Below are positions 33,693-43,250 of a stretch of 64,000 bases of DNA, piece by piece. The stretch's first letter is position 1, and every line of letters begins with the position of its first letter. The notes under the pieces were generated by a model. The model had not been told where the DNA came from and did not search any database. It was given only the letters and a program-made list of their open reading frames with translations. Source of the stretch: Nitrosospira sp. Nsp11 (GTDB taxonomy: Bacteria; Pseudomonadota; Gammaproteobacteria; Burkholderiales; Nitrosomonadaceae); contig NZ_FRBV01000003.1 in the NCBI RefSeq assembly GCF_900142705.1, positions 186,001 through 250,000 of the forward strand, read 5' to 3'. Position numbers and translations under genes: made by a program.

Positions 33693-33995
33693 TTAGTACC
33701 CATACGGTAGTGCAGATTCGTCTTTCTTCAGCCCATTCAGGCTGTCATTCTCCGCGCGCAATATTTCGACTTGTTTACGCAGGCGGCTTATCAGAATTCG
33801 CTCACGCAACAACGTGGGAACAGTAATTAATGCACCGATGAGCGTTCCAAGGCCGAAGCAAACAGCAATCACAGAGGAAAGCGACGCGTCGATGCGCCAC
33901 AGAAAGAATACGACGCTTACCGCCACAGCGTTCTGAACCGCGAACATAACAATCAGAAAAACAATGATGAGCGCGACAATCAGTTGTAATTGCAT
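33693..33995 (-). CDS. LapA-domain (DUF1049) inner membrane protein
   Basis: 100 residues from ATG 33995, which has GGAAGG eight bases upstream; a longer frame to 34127 lacks support. Two transmembrane helices (LIVALIIVFLIVMFAVQNA and AVCFGLGTLIGALITVPTLL) and a basic/coiled C-terminal tail (ISRLRKQVEILRAENDSLN), the LapA (YciS) layout. In E. coli the partner LapB coordinates lipopolysaccharide assembly and protein turnover; no lapB gene is adjacent here. Confidence 0.8.
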   Translation of the reverse strand: MQLQLIVALIIVFLIVMFAVQNAVAVSVVFFLWRIDASLSSVIAVCFGLGTLIGALITVPTLLRERILISRLRKQVEILRAENDSLNGLKKDESALPYGY

Positions 33996-34263
33996 GACAG
34001 TTCCTTCCCGGGTGACTGCTCGCTTCCTGGTACTACGCAATGCCCTACCTGGAAAAAAATCATGCGCCGACCCTGTATTCCGCCTGAATACCCGATATCC
34101 GCGCGATACCCCAGCATCAGCGCACATTGAAGCGCGGCCGCATGCAGAGTTAAAGATAGCAGGACAGAAACTTTTTCCGGGCTTGTATCAAAAAACTTCT
34201 TTAAGACCGAGGCCCAGATATATGCCAAGCGTTACCCACCTTAAATGGCCCTCCTTAAATATA

Positions 34264-35094
34264 TTACCCCCGAACTTTACGAGTGAACCCGATCTCCATC
34301 CATTTCTTGATGCGGTTGGCGTCACCGATACGCGAATTCTTTCCCCAGGAATCAAGCAATACAATGATAATTGCTTTTCCCGTTATGTTGGCCCGCATGA
34401 CAAGACAGCGCCCGGCCTCACTGAGAAAGCCCGTTTTCGATAAATCAATATCCCAACTCCCGCTACTCACCAGGCGGTTGGAATTGACGAATTGCATGCT
34501 ACGGTCTTCATCCGTGAACGCCACCGCATGCGCAGCGGTAGTCGAAAATTCACGAATGACATCGTAGTCATGTGCGGCACTCACCATTTTTGCGAGATCA
34601 CGCGCAGTGGAAACGTTGGCACTATTCAGTCCGGTAGAATCGACAAAATAACTGTTGCCCATGCCGAGCTCGAATGCCTTCATATTCATTGCAGCGACGA
34701 ATGCGTTGATGCCTCCGGGATAGGTGCGCCCCAGCGCCGCCGCAGCACGGTTCTCGGAAGACATCAATGCCAGCCGCAGCATTTCCTGGCGAGTGAGGCT
34801 TCCCCCCACGCGCAAGCGAGACCGGGTATTTTTGATAACATCGATATCAGCGGCTTCAATGACGATTTCCTCATCCAGAGGCAATTTCGCATCAAGCACA
34901 ACTATTGCTGTCATGAGTTTCGTAATAGAAGCGATCGGCATTACGTTATCGGCATTTTTGTTAAAAAGGATATGCCCATGCTGAGCGTCCATAACCAGGA
35001 CTGAATGCGATCTAAGATTCAACTCCCCCTTCTGTGCAAAAGCCCCACCAGTAAAGGCGAACATGAGGCAAATCACCAGGATAATTTTTTTCAT
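34264..35094 (-). CDS. pbpG: D-alanyl-D-alanine endopeptidase, PBP7/8 type
   Basis: 276 residues with signal peptide (MKKIILVICLMFAFTGGAFA). Periplasmic peptidase family S11 cleaving peptidoglycan cross-links. Motifs: SxxK as Ser56-ITK in MPIASITKLM, SxN as SEN in LMSSENRAAA, and KTG as KTGFLSEAG. The short length without a C-terminal amphipathic anchor matches PbpG rather than DacA. Confidence 0.9.
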   Translation of the reverse strand: MKKIILVICLMFAFTGGAFAQKGELNLRSHSVLVMDAQHGHILFNKNADNVMPIASITKLMTAIVVLDAKLPLDEEIVIEAADIDVIKNTRSRLRVGGSLTRQEMLRLALMSSENRAAAALGRTYPGGINAFVAAMNMKAFELGMGNSYFVDSTGLNSANVSTARDLAKMVSAAHDYDVIREFSTTAAHAVAFTDEDRSMQFVNSNRLVSSGSWDIDLSKTGFLSEAGRCLVMRANITGKAIIIVLLDSWGKNSRIGDANRIKKWMEIGFTRKVRG

Positions 35095-35249
35095 TTGTCA
35101 TTATCTGCCAAAAGATTCATCCGCCCCCCGCGGATTGGGAATTTGCGCGCAGTTAAGTTAACAAATATCGCGTAATAGGGAAAGGACTTTATAGCAATCA
35201 GGGGCGGTCAAACCTGAGACGAGAGCGCTACTGACGGTAAGCCGCAAGG

Positions 35250-38200
35250 TTATCTTTCATGCAGCGACCCGTTGCTCATCGGTATCCGATAACCTTTAAT
35301 AAGCGCTTGGGATGCGCTCTCGAGCGGAAGGGGCCGCGAAAAATAGAAGCCTTGCATTTCATCGCAACCGTGTTTTATCAGGAAATCAAGTTGCGCCCTC
35401 GTTTCAACGCCTTCGGCTACCACCTTCAGCCCCAGGCTGTGGGCCAGTTTGATCATCGCCACGGCGATGGTTGCGTCGTCCGGATCAGTGGTAACATCCC
35501 GAATGAATGCGCGGTCAATCTTGATTACGTCGAGCGGAAACCGCTTGAGGTAGGCAAGACTTGAGTAACCCGTACCAAAATCGTCCATCGATATCTGCAC
35601 ACCGAACGCTTTCAGATTTTTTAGCGCATTGGCGGTTGTTTCAGCTTCTTTCATCAATATCGATTCAGTCAGTTCGAATTCCAGCAAATGGGGATCAATT
35701 CCGGTGATCTGCAAAGTCTCTCCTACACACGAATCGAGGTCTTGCTGCTGAAACTGTCGTGCCGACAGATTAACCGCTATCGGATACAAGGAAAGCCCTT
35801 GATTCTGCCACGTTTTTATCTGCTCACAGACTGTTCGCACTACCCATTCGCCAACTGAAACAATCAGCCCTGTATCCTCGAGCACCGAGATGAACTGAAG
35901 CGGCGGCACGAGCCCATGCGTTGGATGCTGCCAGCGCAACAGCGCCTCAAAACCGGTGATTTCACCACTAACCAAACTTGCCTTCGGCTGATAGTGCAGC
36001 ACGAACTCGCGCCGCGCGAGTGCGCCACGAAGCTGGGTTTCAATTTTCAGGCGGGCTACTGCGCGCTCATTCATCTGCGGCAGATAGAACCGATAAGTGG
36101 CTGGGCCCTGTTCTTTTGCCTGGAACATCGCGGTGTCGGCGTTCCTGAGCAATCCATCCGCATCCGTGCCATCTCCGGGATAAATGCTGATTCCAAGACT
36201 CGCTGAAATGTAAATTTCCTGCCCTTCCAATTCGAAGAGCAGCGAGAGCGCAGTAATTACCTTTTCTGCAACCAAGGTTGCATCTTCGGCTTGAGCCAGA
36301 TCGGTCAGAATGAACGCAAATTCGTCCCCACCCAATCGCGCAACCGTATCGCATGAGCGCACGCATCGTTGCAGCCGTTGCGCAACCTGAACCAGTAATT
36401 TATCGCCGGTGCTGTGGCCCATCGTGTCGTTAACGATCTTGAAGCGATCCAGATCAGCGAATACCACACCTACCCGGCATCGATTGCGCTGCGCATGCTC
36501 CATTGCCCGCCTGAGGCGATCGAGGAAAAGGCTCCGGTTGGGCAACTCCGTCAGCGGGTCGAACTGGGCCAGATAGGTGAGGCGCTCCTCCGTAGCTTTG
36601 CGGTCGATAGCAGTTGCAATGATATTGGCCAGGCTCTGCAAGAAGTTGATACTACTCGACGTGAAGCGGAGCGCTTCACGTGAATAGGCTCCCAATACAC
36701 CGTAGGGGCCGCCAGCGCCCGAGATAAGCACATCGGCACTACTACGGATGCCGTGATTTCGCAAAATATTCGAAGGCTTGAAACGGGTCTCGGAGTGGAA
36801 ATCTCCTACGATCACCGGTTGGTGGCTCGCGAGAACAAACCGGTTCTGACTGTTTTCGTAGGTGAATGATATTTTGCGGCCTATCCAGCCGGCTTGCCAA
36901 CCTGAACCCGCCTTGAGTACAAAAGAACGTAAATCCGGCGCAAGCTGGAGGACTTTACAAAAATCGATGTTCAGGCCCTGGGATACAATCACCGCAGCCT
37001 GATCCCATAGCTCGTCAAGATTTGCGCTGGCGAGCGCCTGTTGCCCGAACGCTGCAATAAGGCCCTGCTGCATGGCATGCTCTTGAATTGCCAGTTCGGT
37101 CTGCTTGCGCTTCGTGATGTCGATGGCAGTGCCTACTATTCGCAACTCGTTACAGTTCGTGCTCCATTTTACCGCTTTGGCGATATGCAAATGACGTATG
37201 GTTTCGTGCCCGCGCAGAATCCGGAAATCAAGCTGTGCCCGTCCACTTTCCGCACTGATTTTTTTTAATTGCGCTTCCTGCTCGGGCAAGTCGTCGGGAT
37301 AAGTGTAGGATCTCCAGATTTCATACGTGATTGCGGTCCCGCGTGGAACGCCATAAATCTCGTACATGCGATCATCCCAGATGATATTGCCGGTAACCGT
37401 ATTCCACTCCCAAATACCTATTGCGGCTGCTTCAGTGGCAAGAGAAAGCCGGGTCCTTTCCTCCAGCAAGACCCGCTCTCTGCGATTTGACTCGGCCCGG
37501 AGCCAGACATTTTCAATGACCGTGGGCAACCGTTGAAGATAACCCGCACTTTTTACCACATAATCAGCGGCGCCCAGCTTGAGAGACTGCCGCGCAATTT
37601 CCTCATCGCCGGAACCTGTAACCAGAATGATCGGCAGGTCAAACCCACGCACCTGGCACAGCTCCTTCAAAATATCGGTGGCGGAGGCGCCGGGCAAATA
37701 ATAATCAAGTAGAAGAACGTCAATGGCGGCATCTGGACCAGATGCCGCAAAACGCTGAAAAACCTGCCCTGCTGTCTGAACCGACTCAATGTGCAGGTGT
37801 GGCGCGATGGAAGCGAGTTCTCGCTTGGCCAGATCGAATTCATCAGCATCAGGCTCGACGTAAAGAACCCTCAGCGCAGCGGCTCTCCTATAGGTTTCCG
37901 TGCGAAACTTGTCGAATGCAGCACGCAGCACGAGAGCCAACGTTTCAAGGAAGCCGTCACGCTTTATGACGTAATCATCTGCGCCGGCCCGGAGCAATTC
38001 AACCAGCACTTCTTCGTTGCTCGCACCGGTAAGCACGACGACGGGGAGCGGCAGGCGCTGACTGCGAACCCGTGCCAGCAACGTTCTGCCACTGCCATCG
38101 GGAAGATTGAGATCGGTCAGGATCAGATCGTAGCGATGTGAAGCATCCTCCCCCACCCTCGCGATCGCCGGGGTTTCCAGGCTGGTTCCATAAATCTCAT

Positions 38201-38336
38201 GGAACCGTTCGATCCGTCCCAATGCCTCGGCCAAAGTCCCGACGATATCCAGTTGAATATCCGGCGCACGTTTCTTCAGCTCCAGCCGCACCAGACCTGC
38301 GTCCAGAGCGTTATCCTCCAGATAGAGGATTTTCAT
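35250..38336 (-). CDS. Multidomain hybrid signalling protein REC-REC-PAS-GAF-GGDEF-EAL
   Basis: 1028 residues. Order: receiver 1 (residues 1-145, LTDLNLPDG), receiver 2 (about 155-275, LLLDYYLPGA), PAS (about 295-410), GAF (about 420-580), GGDEF (about 595-755, LGGDEFAF intact, with an RxxD inhibitory site, RSCD, five residues before), EAL (about 765-1015, GFEALLRWQHP and DDFGTGYSSLAYLKRFP). Both output motifs look intact, so it could make or break c-di-GMP, under control by two phosphorylation inputs. It starts one base before the stop of the upstream receiver gene (TAATG), and a histidine kinase gene lies further upstream, so the three form a signalling operon. Confidence 0.9.
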   Translation of the reverse strand: MKILYLEDNALDAGLVRLELKKRAPDIQLDIVGTLAEALGRIERFHEIYGTSLETPAIARVGEDASHRYDLILTDLNLPDGSGRTLLARVRSQRLPLPVVVLTGASNEEVLVELLRAGADDYVIKRDGFLETLALVLRAAFDKFRTETYRRAAALRVLYVEPDADEFDLAKRELASIAPHLHIESVQTAGQVFQRFAASGPDAAIDVLLLDYYLPGASATDILKELCQVRGFDLPIILVTGSGDEEIARQSLKLGAADYVVKSAGYLQRLPTVIENVWLRAESNRRERVLLEERTRLSLATEAAAIGIWEWNTVTGNIIWDDRMYEIYGVPRGTAITYEIWRSYTYPDDLPEQEAQLKKISAESGRAQLDFRILRGHETIRHLHIAKAVKWSTNCNELRIVGTAIDITKRKQTELAIQEHAMQQGLIAAFGQQALASANLDELWDQAAVIVSQGLNIDFCKVLQLAPDLRSFVLKAGSGWQAGWIGRKISFTYENSQNRFVLASHQPVIVGDFHSETRFKPSNILRNHGIRSSADVLISGAGGPYGVLGAYSREALRFTSSSINFLQSLANIIATAIDRKATEERLTYLAQFDPLTELPNRSLFLDRLRRAMEHAQRNRCRVGVVFADLDRFKIVNDTMGHSTGDKLLVQVAQRLQRCVRSCDTVARLGGDEFAFILTDLAQAEDATLVAEKVITALSLLFELEGQEIYISASLGISIYPGDGTDADGLLRNADTAMFQAKEQGPATYRFYLPQMNERAVARLKIETQLRGALARREFVLHYQPKASLVSGEITGFEALLRWQHPTHGLVPPLQFISVLEDTGLIVSVGEWVVRTVCEQIKTWQNQGLSLYPIAVNLSARQFQQQDLDSCVGETLQITGIDPHLLEFELTESILMKEAETTANALKNLKAFGVQISMDDFGTGYSSLAYLKRFPLDVIKIDRAFIRDVTTDPDDATIAVAMIKLAHSLGLKVVAEGVETRAQLDFLIKHGCDEMQGFYFSRPLPLESASQALIKGYRIPMSNGSLHER

Positions 38337-38770
38337 TATGCAGGCTTCGAAAAACTATGCATATTGAGAACTGTCCAATAGAGTTCGATCTGCCGCGCCA
38401 CATCGATGAATTTTTCAAAATCCACCGGCTTCACGATGTAGGAATTTGCACCCAGCAAATAGGCTTTACGAATATCATCATCCTCAGCCGAGGACGTAAG
38501 AACCACGACAGGGACAGTTCCGATATCGGGATGCGCCCGAATGACCCTGAGGACTTCCAGCCCGCAAATTTTCGGGAGCTTTAAGTCGAGCAATATCACG
38601 GAAGGCACCGGATCTCCTGCTCTCCAGCCTGCCACGAAATCAATTGCTTCCTGACCGTCACGCATTACTTCAAGGGGATTGGCCAAATTGTGCCGAATAA
38701 ACGCACGCTGGGTCAGGTCCACATCCATCGGGTTGCCTTCAATGAGCAAGATCGGCAACGTAGTATTCAT
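38336..38770 (-). CDS. Single-domain response regulator (Rcp1-like)
   Basis: 144 residues, a stand-alone receiver of the type that works with phytochrome/PAS kinases. Phosphoacceptor Asp62 in ILLDLKLPKICG, conserved Thr in VVLTSSAED and Lys in IVKPVDFEKF. Unusual: the acidic pair near the N-terminus is Glu11-Gly12 (LLIEGNPMD) instead of the normal E-D, so metal binding may be weakened. Its stop overlaps the start of the next gene and it lies 12 bp after the histidine kinase gene, which supports a kinase-to-receiver-to-GGDEF/EAL order. Confidence 0.88.
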   Translation of the reverse strand: MNTTLPILLIEGNPMDVDLTQRAFIRHNLANPLEVMRDGQEAIDFVAGWRAGDPVPSVILLDLKLPKICGLEVLRVIRAHPDIGTVPVVVLTSSAEDDDIRKAYLLGANSYIVKPVDFEKFIDVARQIELYWTVLNMHSFSKPA

Positions 38771-38782
38771 CGATAGTTGTTG

Positions 38783-40018
38783 CTAACCGGACGCAGAAAC
38801 TGCCGGAATCACTGCTGTAGGGGTACTGTATAGAGGTAATTCGAGATAAAAAACCGCGCCGCCGCCCACCTCGCTTTCCGCCCAGACGCGTCCTCCCATC
38901 CGCTCCATGGCCTTGTGTACCATCGCAAGTCCGATACCCGTTCCGGGGTAATCTTCGGCTCGATGGAGGCGCTGGAATATTTCAAAAATCTTGTGGTAAA
39001 AACGCATGTCGAATCCAATTCCATTATCCCGAACCGAGAGGATGCAGTAGCCATCGGCAGGCTGAGCAAGAATTTCGATAGCCGGTTCAGGGGCAAACCT
39101 TGAAAACTTGAGCGCGTTATCGATCAGGTTACGCAATGCAATTGCGAGACCATCCGGATCGGCGCTAATGCGCAAATCGTCGACTTTGACCGTTAGACGC
39201 GCATTTTCAATGCTGTCCTTGAACTGGTCCAATAGCTGGGGCAGGAAGCTGGAAAGCCTGACGGCCGTTGTAGATAGTTTTTGCCGTTCAAGCTTTGAAT
39301 AAGAGAGCAAATCTTCAATTAAACTACTCATGTGCGTTGTTGCCACACCTATATTCTTCAGAAAACTGCGGCCTTCCTCATCAAGACACTCGTGATAACT
39401 TTCAAACAGAAGACGGCTGTAGCCTGCTATCCCGCGAAGGGGCGCCCTGAGATCATGCGATACCGAATAACAAAAATTTTCCAACTCTTTGCTCTTGGCC
39501 ACGAGCTGAGCAGTACGCTCATTTACTTTATGCTCGAGGTTTACCTTGGCATCCCGCAGCGCTTCTTCCGCATATTTACGTTCGGTAATATCCTTGATCA
39601 TCATAAACGCCAGGTCTTTGTCATCGCCACACTGCAAAATTGCGCCGGAATAGCTGAAGATACGCGTCCATTCTCTATCCAGGCGCCTGACACGCAACTC
39701 CAGATCATGCAGCTGCTCGCCCCCGAGAATGCGCGCTAACGGCCAGTGTTCGATAGGCAAAACGGCACCCTCAACAGTGGATAACTCATAGAGCCGTGCA
39801 AAGCTGCGTAGATTGGTCAAGACCTCTTCCGCATTACTGATGTCATGCATCCTCAGTGCTGCCGGATTCCAATGCAGTAATTTTCCGCTTGAATCGGAGA
39901 TCACAAGACCTTCACTCATGCTCTCCATCACCACCTGAAGCTGCTTTTCGGTTGCGCGCCGCGCTTTCTTCTCCGATCTCTGATCGTTTACGTCGGTATT
40001 GGTACCAAGCCATTGCAT
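38783..40018 (-). CDS. Sensor histidine kinase, C-terminal cistron (PAS-HisKA-HATPase)
   Basis: About 411 residues from ATG 40018; the open frame reaches 40141 without support. Contains a PAS domain, then HisKA with phosphorylatable His in CYSVSHDLRAPLRG, and HATPase with LRNLIDNALKFS, RDNGIGFDM and GTGIGLAMV. The kinase core is intact. The upstream ORF (40018-40797) ends in a TGA that overlaps this ATG (TGATG) in the middle of a third PAS domain: the tail GQYRIFLTRAEPLKDAKGQ of one continues as VMQWLGTNTDVNDQ of the other. So the gene is one kinase split by a missing base, or two coupled cistrons. Confidence 0.85.
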   Translation of the reverse strand: MQWLGTNTDVNDQRSEKKARRATEKQLQVVMESMSEGLVISDSSGKLLHWNPAALRMHDISNAEEVLTNLRSFARLYELSTVEGAVLPIEHWPLARILGGEQLHDLELRVRRLDREWTRIFSYSGAILQCGDDKDLAFMMIKDITERKYAEEALRDAKVNLEHKVNERTAQLVAKSKELENFCYSVSHDLRAPLRGIAGYSRLLFESYHECLDEEGRSFLKNIGVATTHMSSLIEDLLSYSKLERQKLSTTAVRLSSFLPQLLDQFKDSIENARLTVKVDDLRISADPDGLAIALRNLIDNALKFSRFAPEPAIEILAQPADGYCILSVRDNGIGFDMRFYHKIFEIFQRLHRAEDYPGTGIGLAMVHKAMERMGGRVWAESEVGGGAVFYLELPLYSTPTAVIPAVSASG

Positions 40019-40797
40019 CACTGGCCTTTCGCATCCTTTAACGGCTCCGCCCGTGTCAGGAATATCCTGTATTGCCCATTCGCGCCAAGTAGGGAAACTT
40101 CCATGGCAAACGCCTGCCCGGCTGAGACTGCTTCGTTCCATTTTTCTATTACAACAGGCAGTAGCGCTGGATCATGCACCCTGCGCCAGCCCCAACCTTT
40201 CATTTCTTCCGGCGTTGTGCCTGTGTAGTCATACCAGCGCTGGTTGTGCCAGGATCTCGATCCCTCGGTTTCCAATAGCCATGAGAGTGTTGGGATCGTA
40301 TTGGCAATGATTCGAAAACGCGCCTCATTTTCCTGCAACGCTAGCTGGGCACGGCGGCGACTCGTAATATCCAGCATAATTGCAAGAAATTCTCTGCAAT
40401 CTGATTGCGTAACCCATTGTAGGTGGACTTCGGCTGGGTAAAGGGTACCGTCGGCACGCAAGTGCATTGTTTCGAAAACCAGAGCCTCTTTCTCCCCATT
40501 TACAAGTGGACTGATCATGGTTCGGAACGACGCTTCGTCCAGTTCCGGTTGAATGTCAAATAGCGTCGTCATGGGCAGCCTATCCATGTCATAGCCCAGA
40601 TTGCGCCGTGCACTCTTATTCAGATAATGAAAATGCAAGGTCTGAGCATCAAAAAGACAAATCCCGGTCAAACTTTGATCGAGATTATCGGAAAATCTGG
40701 GGTGCGCATTCTGTATTTGCATAGCCTCGGCTGTGCCACACGGGATCTGCGAAGCGCCTGCAACACTTCTTGCCTGGCTTTTGTATGGAAATATCAT
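40018..40797 (-). CDS. PAS-domain N-terminal cistron of the split sensor kinase
   Basis: 259 residues carrying two PAS domains (first about 30-160, second about 165-255) with IMLDITSRRRAQLALQENEARF as the linker. It ends abruptly in the last strand of the second PAS, exactly where the downstream frame continues the PAS. A single missing G after GGCCAG would explain the break. No transmembrane segment, so a cytoplasmic sensor. The start may be the ATG at 40797 or, with a better N-terminus, the one before QIQNAHPRF about 25 codons further in. Confidence 0.75.
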   Translation of the reverse strand: MIFPYKSQARSVAGASQIPCGTAEAMQIQNAHPRFSDNLDQSLTGICLFDAQTLHFHYLNKSARRNLGYDMDRLPMTTLFDIQPELDEASFRTMISPLVNGEKEALVFETMHLRADGTLYPAEVHLQWVTQSDCREFLAIMLDITSRRRAQLALQENEARFRIIANTIPTLSWLLETEGSRSWHNQRWYDYTGTTPEEMKGWGWRRVHDPALLPVVIEKWNEAVSAGQAFAMEVSLLGANGQYRIFLTRAEPLKDAKGQ

Positions 40798-41218
40798 TAA
40801 GAAAATCCGGAGCTGCCTGGAAACCTGGTTGGTTCAGATAATAACCCGGAGAAATAACAGTACTATGAAACCTTAAAACAAGCCGTGTGAATAGCTGTAA
40901 GATTTTACAGCTTGGCAGGTGAGAATCAGTTCGAGAGTCTGACCAGAATCCTCGCTCAGGAGGAAGAAAATGGCGCTTATGATTCCGCATCGATAAATGC
41001 ACATCAACAACGAGCGAAAATGATTTTCTAACTACAATAAGCGAGAATAAGTGCTTTTCCCGGAAGAGTAAGGTATAAGCCGTCACCTACAGCCACAATC
41101 CCTCATATCCCGTGACCGTTGCGCTTCGCACAAGCCATCTTACCGAAAACGGTATCGGTCTTCATCTTATAATCCATTCTATTTAACAAGCGGACATATC
41201 ACCCGTTCGGAGATAAAC
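40798..41218. other. Divergent intergenic region with a CTGTA-N6-TACAG palindrome
   Basis: About 420 bp between the sensor kinase and the exbB gene, which diverge. AGCTGTAA-GATT-TTACAGCT at 40893-40912 is an 8-bp perfect inverted repeat. The same CTGTA-N6-TACAG pattern occurs at 55106-55125 and 57877-57894. No convincing gene; a minus-strand ORF crosses it but overlaps the kinase start in another frame. Confidence 0.45.
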
Positions 41219-41863
41219 ATGCAAGAACTACAAGCAACCTGGACCGCGCTAAAAGTCGGCGGATTTACTATTTTGCCGTTGTCTCTGCTGGCGATCATCG
41301 CTCTGGCCATCATGCTGGAGAAGGGATTTGTCTACTGGCGTTATGCCCGCCTCTCGCACGATCTGCTGAACCTCGTCGAAACCTACGGCTTCGAATGGCA
41401 CGACCTTGAAAAAATACTTTCGGGCCTGGATGAGCGTCACTATTACAAGCGATTTTTCGAGGTCGTAATCAGCAATCGCCACCGGCCATCCTGGTGGACA
41501 GAATCCCGGGCCGCGGATGAAGCCCAACTGATAGAAAAATCTCTTGCCCGCAGGCTATGGTTTCTGGAAACCACCGTTACCGCCGCACCCTTGCTCGGAC
41601 TCGTAGGGACGGTTATCGGCATGATGCGCGCATTCCAGATCATCGGCGGCGAGGGCGTCGTCAATCCAACCGCAGTGACGGGTGGGGTGGCTGAAGCGCT
41701 TATTGCGACTGTGGTCGGCCTGATAATCGCGCTGATTTCCCTGTTTGGATTCAATTACTTCTCTGGTTTGCAATCACAGACGATGGATGAGATGGAGCGT
41801 CTGGGCACGCGCCTGATCGACCATATCCGCCTGGACCAGGAGGGCGACAATGAAGCTGCGTAA
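41219..41863 (+). CDS. exbB: MotA/TolQ/ExbB-type proton channel protein
   Basis: 214 residues, three membrane segments in the TolQ/ExbB layout: N-terminal helix (FTILPLSLLAIIALAIML), then the cytoplasmic loop, then TTVTAAPLLGLVGTVIGMM and GGVAEALIATVVGLIIALISL with the Gly-Thr-V motif of the proton path. Uses the proton-motive force to energise an outer-membrane process. First of a three-gene cassette; its 3' end overlaps exbD by 14 bp. Confidence 0.9.
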   Translation: MQELQATWTALKVGGFTILPLSLLAIIALAIMLEKGFVYWRYARLSHDLLNLVETYGFEWHDLEKILSGLDERHYYKRFFEVVISNRHRPSWWTESRAADEAQLIEKSLARRLWFLETTVTAAPLLGLVGTVIGMMRAFQIIGGEGVVNPTAVTGGVAEALIATVVGLIIALISLFGFNYFSGLQSQTMDEMERLGTRLIDHIRLDQEGDNEAA

Positions 41864-42251
41864 ACCAAGGGTTTATCGCAAAGGCCGAATCGAGATCATC
41901 CCCATGATCGACGTGATGTTCTTCCTGCTTGCCACATTTATGCTCGCGTCATTGTCGATGCAAAATCTGGATTCCCTGCAGGTGAATCTGCCCCAGGGGA
42001 AAGCCGAAAAACTCCGTACCAAGGCGCCTGTAACGCTGACGCTGACGAGCGACAGCAAAATATTCATCAACCAAACGTCTGTTACCCTGGAAACACTGGC
42101 CGATACGCTGAGGCCGCTACTCGAGGATTCCGAACAGAAACTGGTGGTATCCGCAGATAACGATGCGCCGCAGGGTATTGTCGTGCAGGCGATGTTGCGA
42201 GCCCGATCCGCTGGCGCGCAGCACTTTTTGATTGCGGTTAAGCACCAGTAA
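41850..42251 (+). CDS. exbD: ExbD/TolR-type protein
   Basis: 133 residues with one N-terminal transmembrane helix. The proton-conducting Asp lies in IEIIPMIDVMFFLLATFMLASL; periplasmic domain follows with VSADNDAPQGIVVQAMLRA. Partner of the preceding ExbB in the stator complex. Three bases separate its stop from the next gene. Confidence 0.9.
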   Translation: MKLRKPRVYRKGRIEIIPMIDVMFFLLATFMLASLSMQNLDSLQVNLPQGKAEKLRTKAPVTLTLTSDSKIFINQTSVTLETLADTLRPLLEDSEQKLVVSADNDAPQGIVVQAMLRARSAGAQHFLIAVKHQ

Positions 42252-42254
42252 TAC

Positions 42255-43121
42255 ATGCTGACACTGAAGTCCAGGCCGAAGGAAGTCCAATTCTGGTGGC
42301 CCGTCCCGCTAGCGGTCATCATTTGGGTGGTCATCATCTGGGCATTCGGATTTCTTTTCGCGTCTTCAGAGGGCGAAACCGAAACTCCACCACCCATCGA
42401 AGCAAGCTTTGTAGAACTGCCTGAAGAAAAACCAGCGCAAAAGCCATTGCCGGTCCCGCAGAAGAGCACCAAAATTCCCACCCCGGTAAAGCCTCAGCCA
42501 CAGCCTAAGCCTCCCCCACAGCCTCGCCTGGGCGCTGAAAAAGCGGAACCGGTGAAGCGTCTCGCTGAAAAAGGAACCGCAAAAAGCGAGGCCAGAGCGG
42601 ATAGCTCATCAGCGGCAAAGACAGCTCCAGATTCAGCGCAGCCGAAAGATATGCTGGCCTATATGAATGAAGCGCGGGAACGCCGCCGTGCGGGAGGAAT
42701 CTTTGAGGATGAGCCCAAGGAACCGGAAGCTATCGAGCGCGAACCTTCCGCGGAAGAGCTCAGGATGGCGAACGTCATGCGCAACCTTAAAGAACCGGGC
42801 GCAAGCGGAATATTCCAAATCATAAGAATGGGACCGCGCAACGCACAGTTTCTGTTTCGTGCCTGGAAAAAGGATAGCAGTGTCCCGCGGCGGGAGTTGA
42901 TCGAAGTGGATGCCGGACCGGGTGGAGACATTCAACGTGCTGTCGTCCGGAAAATGATCGAACTGATCCGTGAGTATCACAAAGGCGACTTCAACTGGGA
43001 GTCATACCGCCTCGACCGGGTCGTTGTCCTATCGTCGCGCCTGGAAGACAGCAAGGGACTGGAGGATTTCCTGATACGCGAATTTTTTGGCGACAGCGAG
43101 GCGCCGGTTCGGCGCCGGTAG
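42255..43121 (+). CDS. TonB-like protein with unusual C-terminal domain
   Basis: 288 residues. N-terminal anchor (VPLAVIIWVVIIWAFGFLF), then a TonB-style proline/lysine-rich spacer (PVPQKSTKIPTPVKPQPQPK) in the periplasm. The last 110 residues (from about ASGIFQIIRMGPRNAQFLF) do not look like the TonB C-terminal domain, which has a conserved YP box. Its place after exbB-exbD makes an energy-transducing role likely, but for another partner than classical TonB-dependent receptors. No receptor gene is nearby. Confidence 0.75.
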   Translation: MLTLKSRPKEVQFWWPVPLAVIIWVVIIWAFGFLFASSEGETETPPPIEASFVELPEEKPAQKPLPVPQKSTKIPTPVKPQPQPKPPPQPRLGAEKAEPVKRLAEKGTAKSEARADSSSAAKTAPDSAQPKDMLAYMNEARERRRAGGIFEDEPKEPEAIEREPSAEELRMANVMRNLKEPGASGIFQIIRMGPRNAQFLFRAWKKDSSVPRRELIEVDAGPGGDIQRAVVRKMIELIREYHKGDFNWESYRLDRVVVLSSRLEDSKGLEDFLIREFFGDSEAPVRRR

Positions 43122-43250
43122 GAAGTGGAAGAGAATAGTTATCTGATGACTTGAATGATTGTGTGAGCGGTAGGGGAGTCAACAAATGCCCGCAGGACCG
43201 TTTGACGATTATCGGCTGCAAGTTCGCTTCATTGATGGGTTGGATCTTGA

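Noticed and set aside
40685-41086. 133-codon minus-strand ORF before the split kinase
   Set aside because: Overlaps the PAS cistron in another frame, composition is not protein-like and it covers the palindrome.
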